From Dysgonomonas sp. HGC4 (GTDB lineage Bacteria; Bacteroidota; Bacteroidia; Bacteroidales; Dysgonomonadaceae): a stretch of DNA of 44,985 bases. The notes below the pieces were generated by a model that was not told where the DNA came from, ran no database searches, and worked only from the letters and a program-made list of their open reading frames with translations. The DNA lies in NCBI RefSeq assembly GCF_001261715.1, contig NZ_CVRU01000123.1, positions 1 through 44,985 of the forward strand, in the 5' to 3' direction. Below, piece after piece: positions 1-8,096 of the stretch (positions are counted from its first letter, which is position 1; each line of letters opens with the position of its first letter). The translations under genes were made by a program, and so were the position numbers.

Positions 1-51
1 ACAAAAGAGAAAGCATCTAAGAAATTAGATGCTTTCTCTTTTGTTGTAATC
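1..51 (+). terminator. Intrinsic terminator of a gene left of the window
   Basis: Positions 1-20 and 25-44 are perfectly complementary 20-base arms around a GAAA loop, followed by a T-containing tail. It most likely ends a gene lying to the left, outside the window. The symmetry means it could work in both directions. Confidence 0.8.
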
Positions 52-253
52 TTTTTTCTGTGAATTGGGGGTTGAATCGGAAAAATATATATATTTGTTC
101 TAATCAAACTTTTTCAGAATGTACATAAGGCTATGATTAACCTTATAAGAATTTTTTATAAATGAAAACGACACAAATATTTTACTGTTAGATCTCTTAA
201 ACCTTGAACCTTCCTTAAACATAAACAACAAACAAATTTTATCTAAACAAATT

Positions 254-1939
254 ATGAAAAAAAGACATTTATTAGCTTTGGTCTGGCTCTCTGTCAGCCT
301 TTTTTTTACTTCCTGTGAAAATGAAGAAATTATTACTTCTCAAGTATCAGATGAGCCAGCCTTAAGGTCTTTGCATCCCTCTGGTTTTGAAAATAATTGG
401 GAAACTCAAACTCAAATCAAAATAACTCAATTACCCACTCCTGTTGATTTGCCATGGATGCCTAGTGCACCAACGGCTATACCTCTTGATAAGAGAACTG
501 ATATAAAGAAGCAAGATGGATGGAACTTTTTGAGTACAGCAAGTAAAGAAGAAGGGACAGATTATTTAATATTTTACAATAAATATACCGGAGTTTTAAA
601 AATTTTCTATTATTCAGTAAGTAAAGTTCTGAATAATAATGTTATTTGGCAGTTACTTGATGAAAATAAATGTGGATACTTTAATCAAGGTCCATATTTT
701 ACCACTCCAATGTCTGATGTTAGACAACAATTTATTGGGGTGGCAGCGCTGGAAGCTGGTGGAACTAATGGTTTACAACAAGGGTGGAACTGTTTTGAAT
801 TGCCTGTAACCTATACACCATTAAAAGGCAAGTTAAATGTGTATTCAAAGAGTCTTAATATAAGTAAGGTTGAATTAACTGGTAATTATACTGAAACTAC
901 TAAGGGGACAATTGTAACTGATCATTCTTCTACAACCGAAGGAAAATATGCTAAAGAAGGAGCATCTATCGCAAAAGCAGGTGGAGATGCAGCCGAAAGT
1001 TGGCTGAAAAAAGTGGCTACTAAATCAAAAGATATACCTAAAGAGGGGATCTTTAAGGGAATTCCTAATGTTGTTGCATCATTGGCAAGTGGCGGTGTGA
1101 CCTCATTAATCAGCTCTGGACTTAATGCTCTATTTGGTTCGTTTTTGGGTAGCAAGACTGTATCCCAACCGGTGATACAGACTGTCGAGTTAACTACCTC
1201 TGGACAAATAACAACAACTGGAACAATTACAGGAGATCTAGTTGGAATTGTTAAACCTCTAACAAATATAGATGCTTCAATTATGGGAGCTTGGAATTTA
1301 AGGACTGCTCCAAAGTTGACAGCTTCAGCAGAGCATTTTGTAGGGCAACCTCGTTCTGGTACTTTAAAAGCTTTTGAGTATTATCAAGTTGCTTTCTATC
1401 CATCAATAGATTTAGTTGTAAATCCATTAATATCAAGTGAGGTTGAATGTAAGGTTGATGCAAAAATAGTGGAATATGTTGGTCCTAAGTGGAATGAGAT
1501 TTTTGAGCAATATTCTACTCGTAAATACACGGGCCAAAATTACAGAGAAGTTCAATATGGTTCCAAGACTTATTATGCAGGAGCTATTCATCCTGAATTA
1601 TATCATGATGAGAAAGGTGAAAATAAAACGATTCTTCGTCCGGGAGCAGCATATGCATTAGGATTAGGTAGTTGGGGGGATTATGTCGTTCCAGCTTCAT
1701 CCTATGCTTCTAATTACACCGATTATACAAGTCAAGGTTTTTCTAATTGTAATGGTGTTAGTCGAGTGATGTTGAGTAAACTTCCTCTAATATTAAGCAA
1801 TTGTACAATTAATGGTAAGCCTTCTATATATCCAGGTAATTATGCAGTGAATGTTACTGTAACGATGAAAGTGAAAGCGACAGGACAAGAGATAGTGTCT
1901 AGTCGAACATATGTTCCAGAATATGTATGTAACTTTTGA
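254..1939 (+). CDS. Putative secreted lipoprotein, uncharacterised
   Basis: The 561-residue product starts with a lipoprotein signal peptide (charged start, hydrophobic core, lipobox FTSC near residue 21, then acidic residues), so it is probably anchored in an outer membrane leaflet. I do not recognise a named domain. Residues around 75-115 have a pattern of aromatic beta strands (DGWNFL, YLIFYNKYTG, LKIFYY). Residues about 220-265 are polar and Lys/Ala-rich, followed at about 268-298 by a Gly/Ser/Ala/Leu segment (KGIPNVVASLASGG onward) that is markedly apolar for a secreted protein. The C-terminal third is Tyr-rich and looks like beta structure. The gene is monocistronic, with a terminator right after it. 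Function is unknown; a pore-forming or surface-binding role is speculation. Confidence 0.75.
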   Translation: MKKRHLLALVWLSVSLFFTSCENEEIITSQVSDEPALRSLHPSGFENNWETQTQIKITQLPTPVDLPWMPSAPTAIPLDKRTDIKKQDGWNFLSTASKEEGTDYLIFYNKYTGVLKIFYYSVSKVLNNNVIWQLLDENKCGYFNQGPYFTTPMSDVRQQFIGVAALEAGGTNGLQQGWNCFELPVTYTPLKGKLNVYSKSLNISKVELTGNYTETTKGTIVTDHSSTTEGKYAKEGASIAKAGGDAAESWLKKVATKSKDIPKEGIFKGIPNVVASLASGGVTSLISSGLNALFGSFLGSKTVSQPVIQTVELTTSGQITTTGTITGDLVGIVKPLTNIDASIMGAWNLRTAPKLTASAEHFVGQPRSGTLKAFEYYQVAFYPSIDLVVNPLISSEVECKVDAKIVEYVGPKWNEIFEQYSTRKYTGQNYREVQYGSKTYYAGAIHPELYHDEKGENKTILRPGAAYALGLGSWGDYVVPASSYASNYTDYTSQGFSNCNGVSRVMLSKLPLILSNCTINGKPSIYPGNYAVNVTVTMKVKATGQEIVSSRTYVPEYVCNF

Positions 1940-1971
1940 CTAGATATAAAAATAAAGTGATAGTTTCACTT

Positions 1972-2006
1972 GAAGAGAGGGAATTATATTCTCTCTCTTC
2001 TTTTTA
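1972..2006 (+). terminator. Intrinsic terminator of the 254-1939 lipoprotein gene
   Basis: GAAGAGAG at 1972-1979 pairs with CTCTCTTC at 1993-2000, followed directly by five T. It lies 33 bases after the stop codon. Confidence 0.75.
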
Positions 2007-2062
2007 TATTATATCTTTGTTATTATTACATTAAAGAGATTATATTTTTAGAACGAATACTT

Positions 2063-2326
2063 TCAGTTATGTCTTCCTACAGTTTGTATCTGTGTGCGGG
2101 TTGAGTCGCTTTTTAAAACACTTACATCCCCAATGCAATTGGTGAAATATACATATTTACCATCATCTTCAAAACGATAAACTTTGCATCCATCATGTTC
2201 AAATAGATAATCTACCTTATAAGTGCTGTTGTTTTGTGTTTTGGTTCGAACAAGCGGTTCACCTGTTCCGCAAGATGAAAGGTTAAGTAGGAGTGTGGCG
2301 AATGATAAAATTATAAGAGTTTTCAT
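2063..2326 (-). CDS. Small lipoprotein, DUF4884-like
   Basis: An 87-residue protein with a lipoprotein signal peptide (lipobox LSSC at about residues 16-19). The mature part contains YKVDYLFEHDGCKVYRF followed by KYVYFTNC, a pattern I associate with the DUF4884 family of small Bacteroidales lipoproteins; this assignment is from memory. Two cysteines in the mature part could form a disulfide. It has its own promoter-like site at 2357-2364. Function is unknown. Confidence 0.7.
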   Translation of the reverse strand: MKTLIILSFATLLLNLSSCGTGEPLVRTKTQNNSTYKVDYLFEHDGCKVYRFEDDGKYVYFTNCIGDVSVLKSDSTRTQIQTVGRHN

Positions 2327-2356
2327 CCTTTATAGTTTTAGATAGATTAATAAACT

Positions 2357-2364
2357 CAAATATA
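2357..2364 (-). promoter_or_regulatory. Promoter -7 element for the small lipoprotein gene
   Basis: Read on the minus strand this is TATATTTG, matching the Bacteroidota -7 consensus TAnnTTTG. It lies 30 bases upstream of the start codon at 2326. No clear -33 element is seen. Confidence 0.5.
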
Positions 2365-2442
2365 CAAAATGTATAATGACTCTTTTTGCTCCCCTGAAAA
2401 TAAAAAAGTAAAATATCGTGAGTGTGGAATAGTAGGATAATC

Positions 2443-3153
2443 TTAATTAAAGGGATTAATTAATCTATTTGATTTATTCTGAAATTTAAAACTTACGGTT
2501 TGTTCTTTGAACTTTAATATAAATCTATCCTTATTAAGTGTTTCAAAGTTTAGGTAAATGAAACCATATTGAGGCGAGAAATAAAAAGTTAGTTTTGTCG
2601 TTCCTATAGAAGTTTCACCGATAGATTCCACTTTAAAACACTCTATATATTTATTTGCTTTTTTGTAAAACCATGAAATCTTTTTAGTGATCTTGTATTT
2701 GTTTCTTACAGAGATTTTCTGTTTAGTTGGATTATGGAGGGCTCTGTAATAGATTTCTGGGATATTTTCCAGTTCCCATTCCCAGTTATTGCCTATTTCT
2801 AGAGGGTAGTGAATTAAAGGAAATGGACAAAACTCCAGAATTGCGTATTCTTTGGAGCGAGGAGGGTGCAGAAATAGCTTGTCGGATGTTTCTTTTATTC
2901 CAGTTTCTGTAATATAATCTTCCCCTGTTTTTGAGTCTTGTTGAATCCAACGAATTGTCCAACTATCATCTATATATTTATTTTGAAAACTCCATTTATT
3001 TCCTGTACATTCAAGATATAACATACTTTTAATTGTGTCATTACTTTTTATATAGTAGACATCGTACTCTATCCTCATTGCTGTATTGTAGATTTGAGCA
3101 TTTAAGGTAAGATGTATTGAAAGTATCAATAAGGCAGTTAATAGTCGTTTCAT
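2443..3153 (-). CDS. Secreted hypothetical protein
   Basis: A 236-residue protein with a typical signal peptide (MKRLLTALLILSIHLTLNAQ, cleavage likely after the AQ around residue 20). The mature part is rich in aromatic and basic residues with alternating strands (WSFQNKYIDDSWTIRWIQQD; GNNWEWELENIPEIYYRA), suggesting a periplasmic or surface beta protein. I recognise no domain and no lipobox. It is read leftward and separated from the next leftward gene by about 116 bases, so they may be independent. Product name remains hypothetical. Confidence 0.65.
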   Translation of the reverse strand: MKRLLTALLILSIHLTLNAQIYNTAMRIEYDVYYIKSNDTIKSMLYLECTGNKWSFQNKYIDDSWTIRWIQQDSKTGEDYITETGIKETSDKLFLHPPRSKEYAILEFCPFPLIHYPLEIGNNWEWELENIPEIYYRALHNPTKQKISVRNKYKITKKISWFYKKANKYIECFKVESIGETSIGTTKLTFYFSPQYGFIYLNFETLNKDRFILKFKEQTVSFKFQNKSNRLINPFN

Positions 3154-3320
3154 AGATATTTATTCTTGGTTGTTTAAATATAGTTAGAAAGTCGGGTAAT
3201 TTATAGTCGCCAAATATTGATTCTTTTGTTTTTATAGAGTATTTTTGTTTTAGAAGTCCGAATATTTCGAACTTATCGGTCTAGTAAAGCGTTTATTTGA
3301 TAAATAAAAACGATTATCGT

Positions 3321-3602
3321 ATGAAAAAGATACTTTTTATAGCATTTATTGCTACAGTTCTTTCAGCTTGTGGTTCTATGAAAGTTTATAATTCGGCTCT
3401 AAAGCAAATAGAGTTAGGTATGACAAAGCAAGAAGTTGTATCGCTTATGGGTGATAAATATGCGACATCTGGTATAAATGAGGTGCAGGGTAAACAACAA
3501 GAGACATTGGAATATAAGGATATGTATAAAAATCATTTCTTCTTTGTTTTTGTTGATAATCACCTAAATAAATGGTATAAAGAGACTGAAGATAAGAAGT
3601 AA
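3321..3602 (+). CDS. Small lipoprotein, SmpA/BamE-like fold candidate
   Basis: The frame is open from a TTG at 3297, but the ATG at 3321 gives a clean lipoprotein signal (MKKILFIAFIATVLSAC, lipobox LSAC), so I take it as the start; the product is 93 residues. The mature part has LKQIELGMTKQEVVSLMGD, the pattern of the first helix-turn-helix of SmpA/OmlA (BamE-like) lipoproteins, where I-x-x-G-M-T-x-x-x-V is typical. It ends in short strands. BamE proper works in outer-membrane protein assembly; this small relative need not, and many similar lipoproteins are uncharacterised. Terminator follows 24 bases after the stop. Confidence 0.7.
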   Translation: MKKILFIAFIATVLSACGSMKVYNSALKQIELGMTKQEVVSLMGDKYATSGINEVQGKQQETLEYKDMYKNHFFFVFVDNHLNKWYKETEDKK

Positions 3603-3625
3603 TATTTTGAGAAATTATTATATAA

Positions 3626-3658
3626 AGCAGAATCAGTGAAAGCTGATTCTGCTTTTTT
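3626..3658 (+). terminator. Intrinsic terminator after the BamE-like lipoprotein gene
   Basis: AGCAGAATCAG at 3626-3636 pairs perfectly with CTGATTCTGCT at 3643-3653 around a six-base loop, followed by five further T. Confidence 0.85.
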
Positions 3659-3710
3659 GTAATCTTTTGTAATTGTTAATCTATATTGTTCAATAAAAAA
3701 TGTTGAGTTA

Positions 3711-4571
3711 ATGGGAAATTTGGAAATTTGTTCACTTGAAAATATATCTTTAAAACAAGTATATGAAGCATTTATGGAATCTTTTTCGGACTATGAGATT
3801 CCTATGGAAATGCCTATCGACCAATTTGAAGAGATGATTATAACTAGGGATATTGACTTTGGTTATTCGGTCGGATGTTTTAGTGATGGAAAGTTAGTCG
3901 GATTTATATTATGTGGTTATCGAGAAATAGATGGTAAGAAATATTGCTACAATGGAGGAACTGGTGTAATACCGAGCTTTAGGCGTAAAGCTATTGCGAA
4001 TGATCTCTTTATCAAATTGGTCGACTTATTGAAGAAGGATAATGTTGATATCTTTCTATTAGAAGTGTTAGAAAATAATACGCCTGCGATAGATCTTTAT
4101 CGTAAAAATGGATTTGGAGTTCAACGTCGTTTCAAGTCTTTTAAAATAAATAAAGAGGATGTTTTGGGTGTTTTGGCGAATGACTATACTGTAGGATATG
4201 ATAAGACGAACTATGTGGATATTGATGAGGCAAACTTTCATCCATTTATGCCATCATGGCAAAATCAAAAAATATCCATTCTCAATAATATTGATAATTA
4301 TGAGTATTGCTCAGTATCTATTGATGGAGAAGTAATAGGGTTTGGTTTTATTCACAAAAAACGAGGCGATATTCCTCAATTGAGAGTTTTGAAGGGTTGG
4401 GAGAATAAAAACCTAGAACAACTTATTGTAAGTGAGTTGAAAGATAAAACCGAAAGTGATGTAATAAAGCTTGTAACTCTGGATGAAAGCATTAGCCTAA
4501 TTAAAATATTGCCAGATATTGGTTTTTCTTATTTTTTAGGCTTGTATGAAATGACGTTTAGTTTAGATTAA
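3711..4571 (+). CDS. GNAT family N-acetyltransferase, double-domain
   Basis: A 286-residue protein. The N-terminal half is a GNAT domain: motif A lies at about residues 80-108 (GTGVIPSFRRKAIANDLF, the acetyl-CoA pyrophosphate loop, with Ala where Gly is more usual in RxxGxG/A), and motif B follows at about 120-135 (ENNTPAIDLYRKNGF). The C-terminal half (about 150-286) looks like a second, degenerate GNAT fold, as in other tandem-GNAT proteins. The substrate cannot be told from sequence. The rhodanese gene follows after 70 bases and could be cotranscribed. No toxin-antitoxin partner is nearby. Confidence 0.85.
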   Translation: MGNLEICSLENISLKQVYEAFMESFSDYEIPMEMPIDQFEEMIITRDIDFGYSVGCFSDGKLVGFILCGYREIDGKKYCYNGGTGVIPSFRRKAIANDLFIKLVDLLKKDNVDIFLLEVLENNTPAIDLYRKNGFGVQRRFKSFKINKEDVLGVLANDYTVGYDKTNYVDIDEANFHPFMPSWQNQKISILNNIDNYEYCSVSIDGEVIGFGFIHKKRGDIPQLRVLKGWENKNLEQLIVSELKDKTESDVIKLVTLDESISLIKILPDIGFSYFLGLYEMTFSLD

Positions 4572-4641
4572 TAGAACAATAAATCGAAATAGGGGTTATA
4601 TATAAGTGTTTATAATTTAAAATAAAGAAAAGAATTTAGAT

Positions 4642-4938
4642 ATGTTTCAGAGAATAAGTAAGGAAGTAGCTAAAGAGGTACTAGCAGCAAATAAAAAAGC
4701 CATATTGATTGATATGAGAGACTCTCAGAGTTATAATGAGGGGCATGATGAGAGTGCATTACATCTGACTCAAGAAAATCTATCAGACTTCATAGTTGGT
4801 ACAGAGAAGCAGATTCCAGTTTTGGTTATGTGTTACCATGGTAATAGCAGTCAATCTTTAGCTCAATATTTAACAGCGCAGGGCTTTGATACTGTTTATA
4901 GTATAGATGGAGGATATGAAGAATGGAAGAATGAATAA
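4642..4938 (+). CDS. Single-domain rhodanese (sulfurtransferase), GlpE-like
   Basis: A 98-residue protein consisting of one rhodanese domain. The active-site loop is CYHGNSS with the catalytic Cys at residue 64, and the typical CH2A-type motif IDMRDSQSYNEGHDESALHL is at about 23-42. Length and loop match GlpE, a cytoplasmic enzyme that transfers sulfane sulfur from thiosulfate or another donor to cyanide or thiols. There is no signal peptide. The gene follows the GNAT gene by 70 bases and is closed by a strong terminator. The physiological sulfur donor and acceptor are unknown. Confidence 0.85.
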   Translation: MFQRISKEVAKEVLAANKKAILIDMRDSQSYNEGHDESALHLTQENLSDFIVGTEKQIPVLVMCYHGNSSQSLAQYLTAQGFDTVYSIDGGYEEWKNE

Positions 4939-4972
4939 CTAAGTTCTTACTTATATTCTCGATTAAAAAATT

Positions 4973-5010
4973 AAAGAACCTGCATATATTATTTATTATG
5001 CAGGTTCTTT
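4973..5010 (+). terminator. Intrinsic terminator after the rhodanese gene
   Basis: Perfect 14-base arms: AAAGAACCTGCATA at 4973-4986 and its complement at 4997-5010, around a ten-base loop. It separates the rhodanese unit from the efflux operon. Confidence 0.85.
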
Positions 5011-5042
5011 CTGTATAATGAAATATTATTTCTATGGAATTT

Positions 5043-5064
5043 ATTAGTTGAATATTCAACTAAT
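5043..5064. promoter_or_regulatory. Likely MarR operator (22-base perfect palindrome)
   Basis: Positions 5043-5064 form a perfect palindrome whose centre is GTTGA-ATAT-TCAAC. It ends 14 bases before the -7 element at 5079-5086, so it covers the -33 region of the marR-tolC-hlyD-MFS operon. MarR-family dimers bind palindromes of this size, and repression by blocking RNA polymerase is the simple reading. That this MarR binds here is inference from position and symmetry. Confidence 0.7.
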
Positions 5065-5078
5065 GTTTTATTTTGTTG

Positions 5079-5086
5079 TATATTTG
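5079..5086 (+). promoter_or_regulatory. Promoter -7 element of the efflux operon
   Basis: TATATTTG matches the Bacteroidota consensus TAnnTTTG and lies 26 bases upstream of the marR start codon at 5113. No good -33 element is visible; that region is taken up by the palindrome. Confidence 0.65.
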
Positions 5087-5112
5087 TACGTCAAATAGAA
5101 AAGATTGTTAAA

Positions 5113-5535
5113 ATGCAAGAATTTGTATATGCACTACTAATGGTGCAGGCTTCCTACAGACAAGCTATACAAAAAAGGATTAAAGAACAGGGTATTGATT
5201 TAACTTTTGAAATGATTCAGGTAATGAGGTGTTTGTACCGAAAAGATGCCGTGAATCAACAGGACTTGGCTAATCAAACTCATAAAGACAAATCGAGTCT
5301 TTCGTATTTATTAAATAATATGGAAAAGAGAAACTTGATAGCTCGTACCGAAAGTCATCAAGATAAAAGGAGTAAGTTAATAGTTCTTACAGAAGAGGGA
5401 CAAGCTTTACACCAACAGATTAAAATTATTGTTGAAACTGTGTATCATAAAGTAGAAGAAACGACAGACAAAAATAAACTGCAATTTTGTGTCGATTATA
5501 TGACAGAATTAAGTGGAATAATAAGCAATGATTAA
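5113..5535 (+). CDS. MarR family transcriptional regulator
   Basis: A 140-residue winged-helix repressor. The recognition region spans about residues 47-77 (VNQQDLANQTHKDKSSLSYLL), followed by the wing with the characteristic DKR at 84-86 (ESHQDKRSKLIVLTEEG). Helical ends form the dimer interface. It is the first gene of an efflux operon and overlaps the tolC-like gene by 8 bases, so the two are probably translationally coupled. The palindrome over its promoter suggests autorepression of the whole operon, relieved by a ligand, perhaps a substrate of the pump. A single Cys at residue 40 could in principle sense oxidants, but this is not supported further. Confidence 0.9.
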   Translation: MQEFVYALLMVQASYRQAIQKRIKEQGIDLTFEMIQVMRCLYRKDAVNQQDLANQTHKDKSSLSYLLNNMEKRNLIARTESHQDKRSKLIVLTEEGQALHQQIKIIVETVYHKVEETTDKNKLQFCVDYMTELSGIISND

Positions 5536-6850
5536 AATATTAAATAAAATAATTTCATTATCGCTTCTCCTACTTATAATTCTTATATCTTCAGAAGCGA
5601 AAGCTCAGTATAAACTTTCAGTAGAAGAGCTATTCGAAAAAGGAGTAGAGCATAGTATCGTAATTCAATCTACATACTTAAAGGTTGAGATTGCTAATGA
5701 TAAAAATTCATTAGCAAAAAACAAACGCTTGCCTGATGTTGCAGTTACTGGCCAATTTGGTTATGTGGGTACATCTACTATCTTCGATAAAGACTTATCG
5801 TTTGTAAAACATACATCAGCCCCCGATTGGAGACAAAACTACCAATTGAGTGCCGTGCAACCTTTGTACGAAGGTGGTCGTATAAGTAACAATATAAAGA
5901 GGTCGGAGTTGGAGCAGGAACTAGCTCAGTTGTCATTAACACAAGACAAGGCTAATCTGAAAATATGGTTAGTAGGTAAATATCTCGATCTTTATAATCT
6001 TTACAGACAAAGAGCAATATACTCTATAAATATTGATGAAGCTAAGCGTAGGCTACAAGATATTCGTAAGATGCGTGAAGAGGGAATGATTACTTCGAAC
6101 GATGTTTTACGAAGTGAAATAGAGCTAACCAACTTTGATTTGTCGTATCAGGAAACGACTAATGGTATCACACTTGTTTGTCAGCAATTGGCAATAGCAT
6201 TAGGTATGGATGAGGATTTGCTTTATGAGCCTGACTCGGCTTTTTTGAATTTAAAGATGAATATTGACGAAGGCATCGATAATTATATTCAGACAGCTTA
6301 TCATGATTATCCTGAAATGCGTATTGCTAAAACAAATATTGCTTTGGCAAAAAACAATCTTGATATTACGAAAGCTGATTTTCGACCGAGCTTATCATTG
6401 CAATTCGGGAATACTTTTCAAAGACCATTACCAAATACTTCGCCCGTTCAGGATTTGTTTATTGACTCATGGGGGATAACTTTAAATTTATCCTATAAGA
6501 TATCTTCTTTGTTTGATAGGAAACATTCTCTTTCGGCAGCAAAGACCCAGATAAGCTTGCAGCAATTGGAAGAAGAGCAGCAGAAGCAAAATATAAGAGG
6601 TATCGTAAAATCTGCTTACTTGAAGCATAAAGAAGCTTTGATGCGTATAAAAGCACTTGAAACATCGGTAGAGCAAGCAAATGAGAATTACCGAATTGTG
6701 AATAAAAAATATTTTAATCAGCTATCTATATTAACGGATCTTTTGGATGCAAATGCAATGCAACTTGATGCCGAATTGCAACTAACAGCAGCCCGTACGA
6801 ATGCTGTATACACATACTATCAGTTACTAAATGTGTGTGGCAGACTATAA
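5528..6850 (+). CDS. TolC-family outer membrane efflux protein
   Basis: A 440-residue protein with a signal peptide (cleavage likely after EAKAQ around residue 27) and two long helical repeats typical of the outer membrane efflux protein family: the first around residues 33-230 with LPDVAVTGQFGYVG and LSAVQPLYEGGRISNNI, the second from about 255 on with FRPSLSLQFG and the ISLQQLEEEQQKQNIRG helix. The trimer would form the outer membrane channel of a tripartite pump. It overlaps marR by 8 bases and precedes the HlyD-type adaptor, so the operon encodes the complete export path. No lipobox is present. Confidence 0.92.
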   Translation: MIKILNKIISLSLLLLIILISSEAKAQYKLSVEELFEKGVEHSIVIQSTYLKVEIANDKNSLAKNKRLPDVAVTGQFGYVGTSTIFDKDLSFVKHTSAPDWRQNYQLSAVQPLYEGGRISNNIKRSELEQELAQLSLTQDKANLKIWLVGKYLDLYNLYRQRAIYSINIDEAKRRLQDIRKMREEGMITSNDVLRSEIELTNFDLSYQETTNGITLVCQQLAIALGMDEDLLYEPDSAFLNLKMNIDEGIDNYIQTAYHDYPEMRIAKTNIALAKNNLDITKADFRPSLSLQFGNTFQRPLPNTSPVQDLFIDSWGITLNLSYKISSLFDRKHSLSAAKTQISLQQLEEEQQKQNIRGIVKSAYLKHKEALMRIKALETSVEQANENYRIVNKKYFNQLSILTDLLDANAMQLDAELQLTAARTNAVYTYYQLLNVCGRL

Positions 6851-6902
6851 GATTGAAGATACAAATAGGCTAACTTATAATAAAAAGCAGTAATTAATAT
6901 TT

Positions 6903-8003
6903 ATGGACATAGATCAATCGGAAATTGAAGCGAAAAAGGAGCTCCGACGAATATATCTGAAACTAAGAAACAAAAGACGTCGAAACTTTGTCTTAAATGG
7001 AATAACTATCCTTTTAGCGATTGCAGGTATTGTATGGGCGTGTAATTTTTTCATTAATTATTATAGATATGAAATTACGAACGATGCAACCATAGAGCAA
7101 TATATTTCGCCTATTAATACACGTGTGACAGGATATATCAGTAAAATATATTTTACTGATCATCAAATGGTACATGAGGGCGATACACTTTTGATTATTG
7201 ATGACCGAGAATACCGTCTGAAACTTATGGATGCAGAAGCTGCACTAAAAGATGCAGAAGCATCTGCAGAAGTGTTGACATCAAGTATTAGCACTACCAC
7301 AAGTAACGTTGCTGTATCGCAAGCTAATATTGAAGAAGCCAAAGCCCGCTTGTGGAAGTCTGAGCAGGACTATAAGAGATATACTAACTTACTGGAAGCA
7401 GATGCTGTTTCACATCAACAATACGATCAGGCAAAGACAGAATATGAAGCCATGAAGGCTCATTACAACTCTTTGATGATGCAACAAGAATCGTTACGAT
7501 CTATGTCGACCGAAACTCAGAAAAAAAGAAGCAACACAGATGCTAATATTCTTAGAAAAGAAGCCGATTTAGCTTTAGCTAAGTTGAATTTGTCTTATAC
7601 CGTAATTACTGCACCGTATTCAGGATACTTAGGACGTCGTACGTTAGAAGAAGGTCAATTGGTACAAGCAGGTCAAACGGTGACGAATATTGTAAGAGAC
7701 GAAGGTAAATGGGTTATTGCAAATTATAAAGAGAAGCAAATTGAGAATATTTACATCGGTCAGGAAATAAACATTAAAGTAGATGCCATCGCCGATAAGG
7801 TATTTAAAGGAAAGGTAACTTCTATTTCTTTAGCCACAGGTTCTAAGTACTCTCTATTACCCACAGATAATTCGGCAGGAAACTTCGTGAAAATACAACA
7901 ACGTATTCCTGTAAGAATTGATTTTGTGGATATTTCGGATGAGGATATGGAAAAACTAAGAGCGGGGATGATGGTTGAAACAGAGGCTATAAAATCAAAA
8001 TAA
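6903..8003 (+). CDS. HlyD/EmrA-type membrane fusion protein
   Basis: A 366-residue periplasmic adaptor. A short basic cytoplasmic start is followed by one membrane anchor at about residues 29-52, then a beta strand and lipoyl half-motif (INTRVTGYISKIYFTDHQMVHEGD, 91-114), a long coiled-coil hairpin (about 125-225), the second lipoyl half (YTVITAPYSGYLGRRTLEEGQLV written in part here) and a beta-barrel domain to the end. It links the MFS transporter in the inner membrane to the TolC-like channel. The single anchor and pairing with a 14-helix MFS protein resemble EmrA rather than AcrA-type lipoproteins. Confidence 0.92.
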   Translation: MDIDQSEIEAKKELRRIYLKLRNKRRRNFVLNGITILLAIAGIVWACNFFINYYRYEITNDATIEQYISPINTRVTGYISKIYFTDHQMVHEGDTLLIIDDREYRLKLMDAEAALKDAEASAEVLTSSISTTTSNVAVSQANIEEAKARLWKSEQDYKRYTNLLEADAVSHQQYDQAKTEYEAMKAHYNSLMMQQESLRSMSTETQKKRSNTDANILRKEADLALAKLNLSYTVITAPYSGYLGRRTLEEGQLVQAGQTVTNIVRDEGKWVIANYKEKQIENIYIGQEINIKVDAIADKVFKGKVTSISLATGSKYSLLPTDNSAGNFVKIQQRIPVRIDFVDISDEDMEKLRAGMMVETEAIKSK

Positions 8004-8096
8004 GGGTTAGATATTCTTTGAATGATACTTACTTGTTTCATTTATACATGACCAAATAATAGGCATATATAAGATTTTAAGAAAGAAAGAGAAGTA

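Noticed and set aside
922-1155. Open frame on the minus strand inside the lipoprotein gene
   Set aside because: It mirrors the repeated codon composition of the Gly/Ser/Lys-rich part of the plus-strand gene, has no promoter, and its product looks like no protein family.
3711-4938. Toxin-antitoxin or defence pair made of GNAT and rhodanese
   Set aside because: The GNAT protein is a long tandem type, not the short TacT type, there is no ribbon-helix-helix partner, and the rhodanese is a normal single-domain enzyme.
7760-8041. Open frame of 93 codons on the minus strand, antisense to the end of the hlyD-type gene
   Set aside because: The plus-strand gene is a clear family member over its full length; the antisense product is Ser/Ile-rich without motifs.
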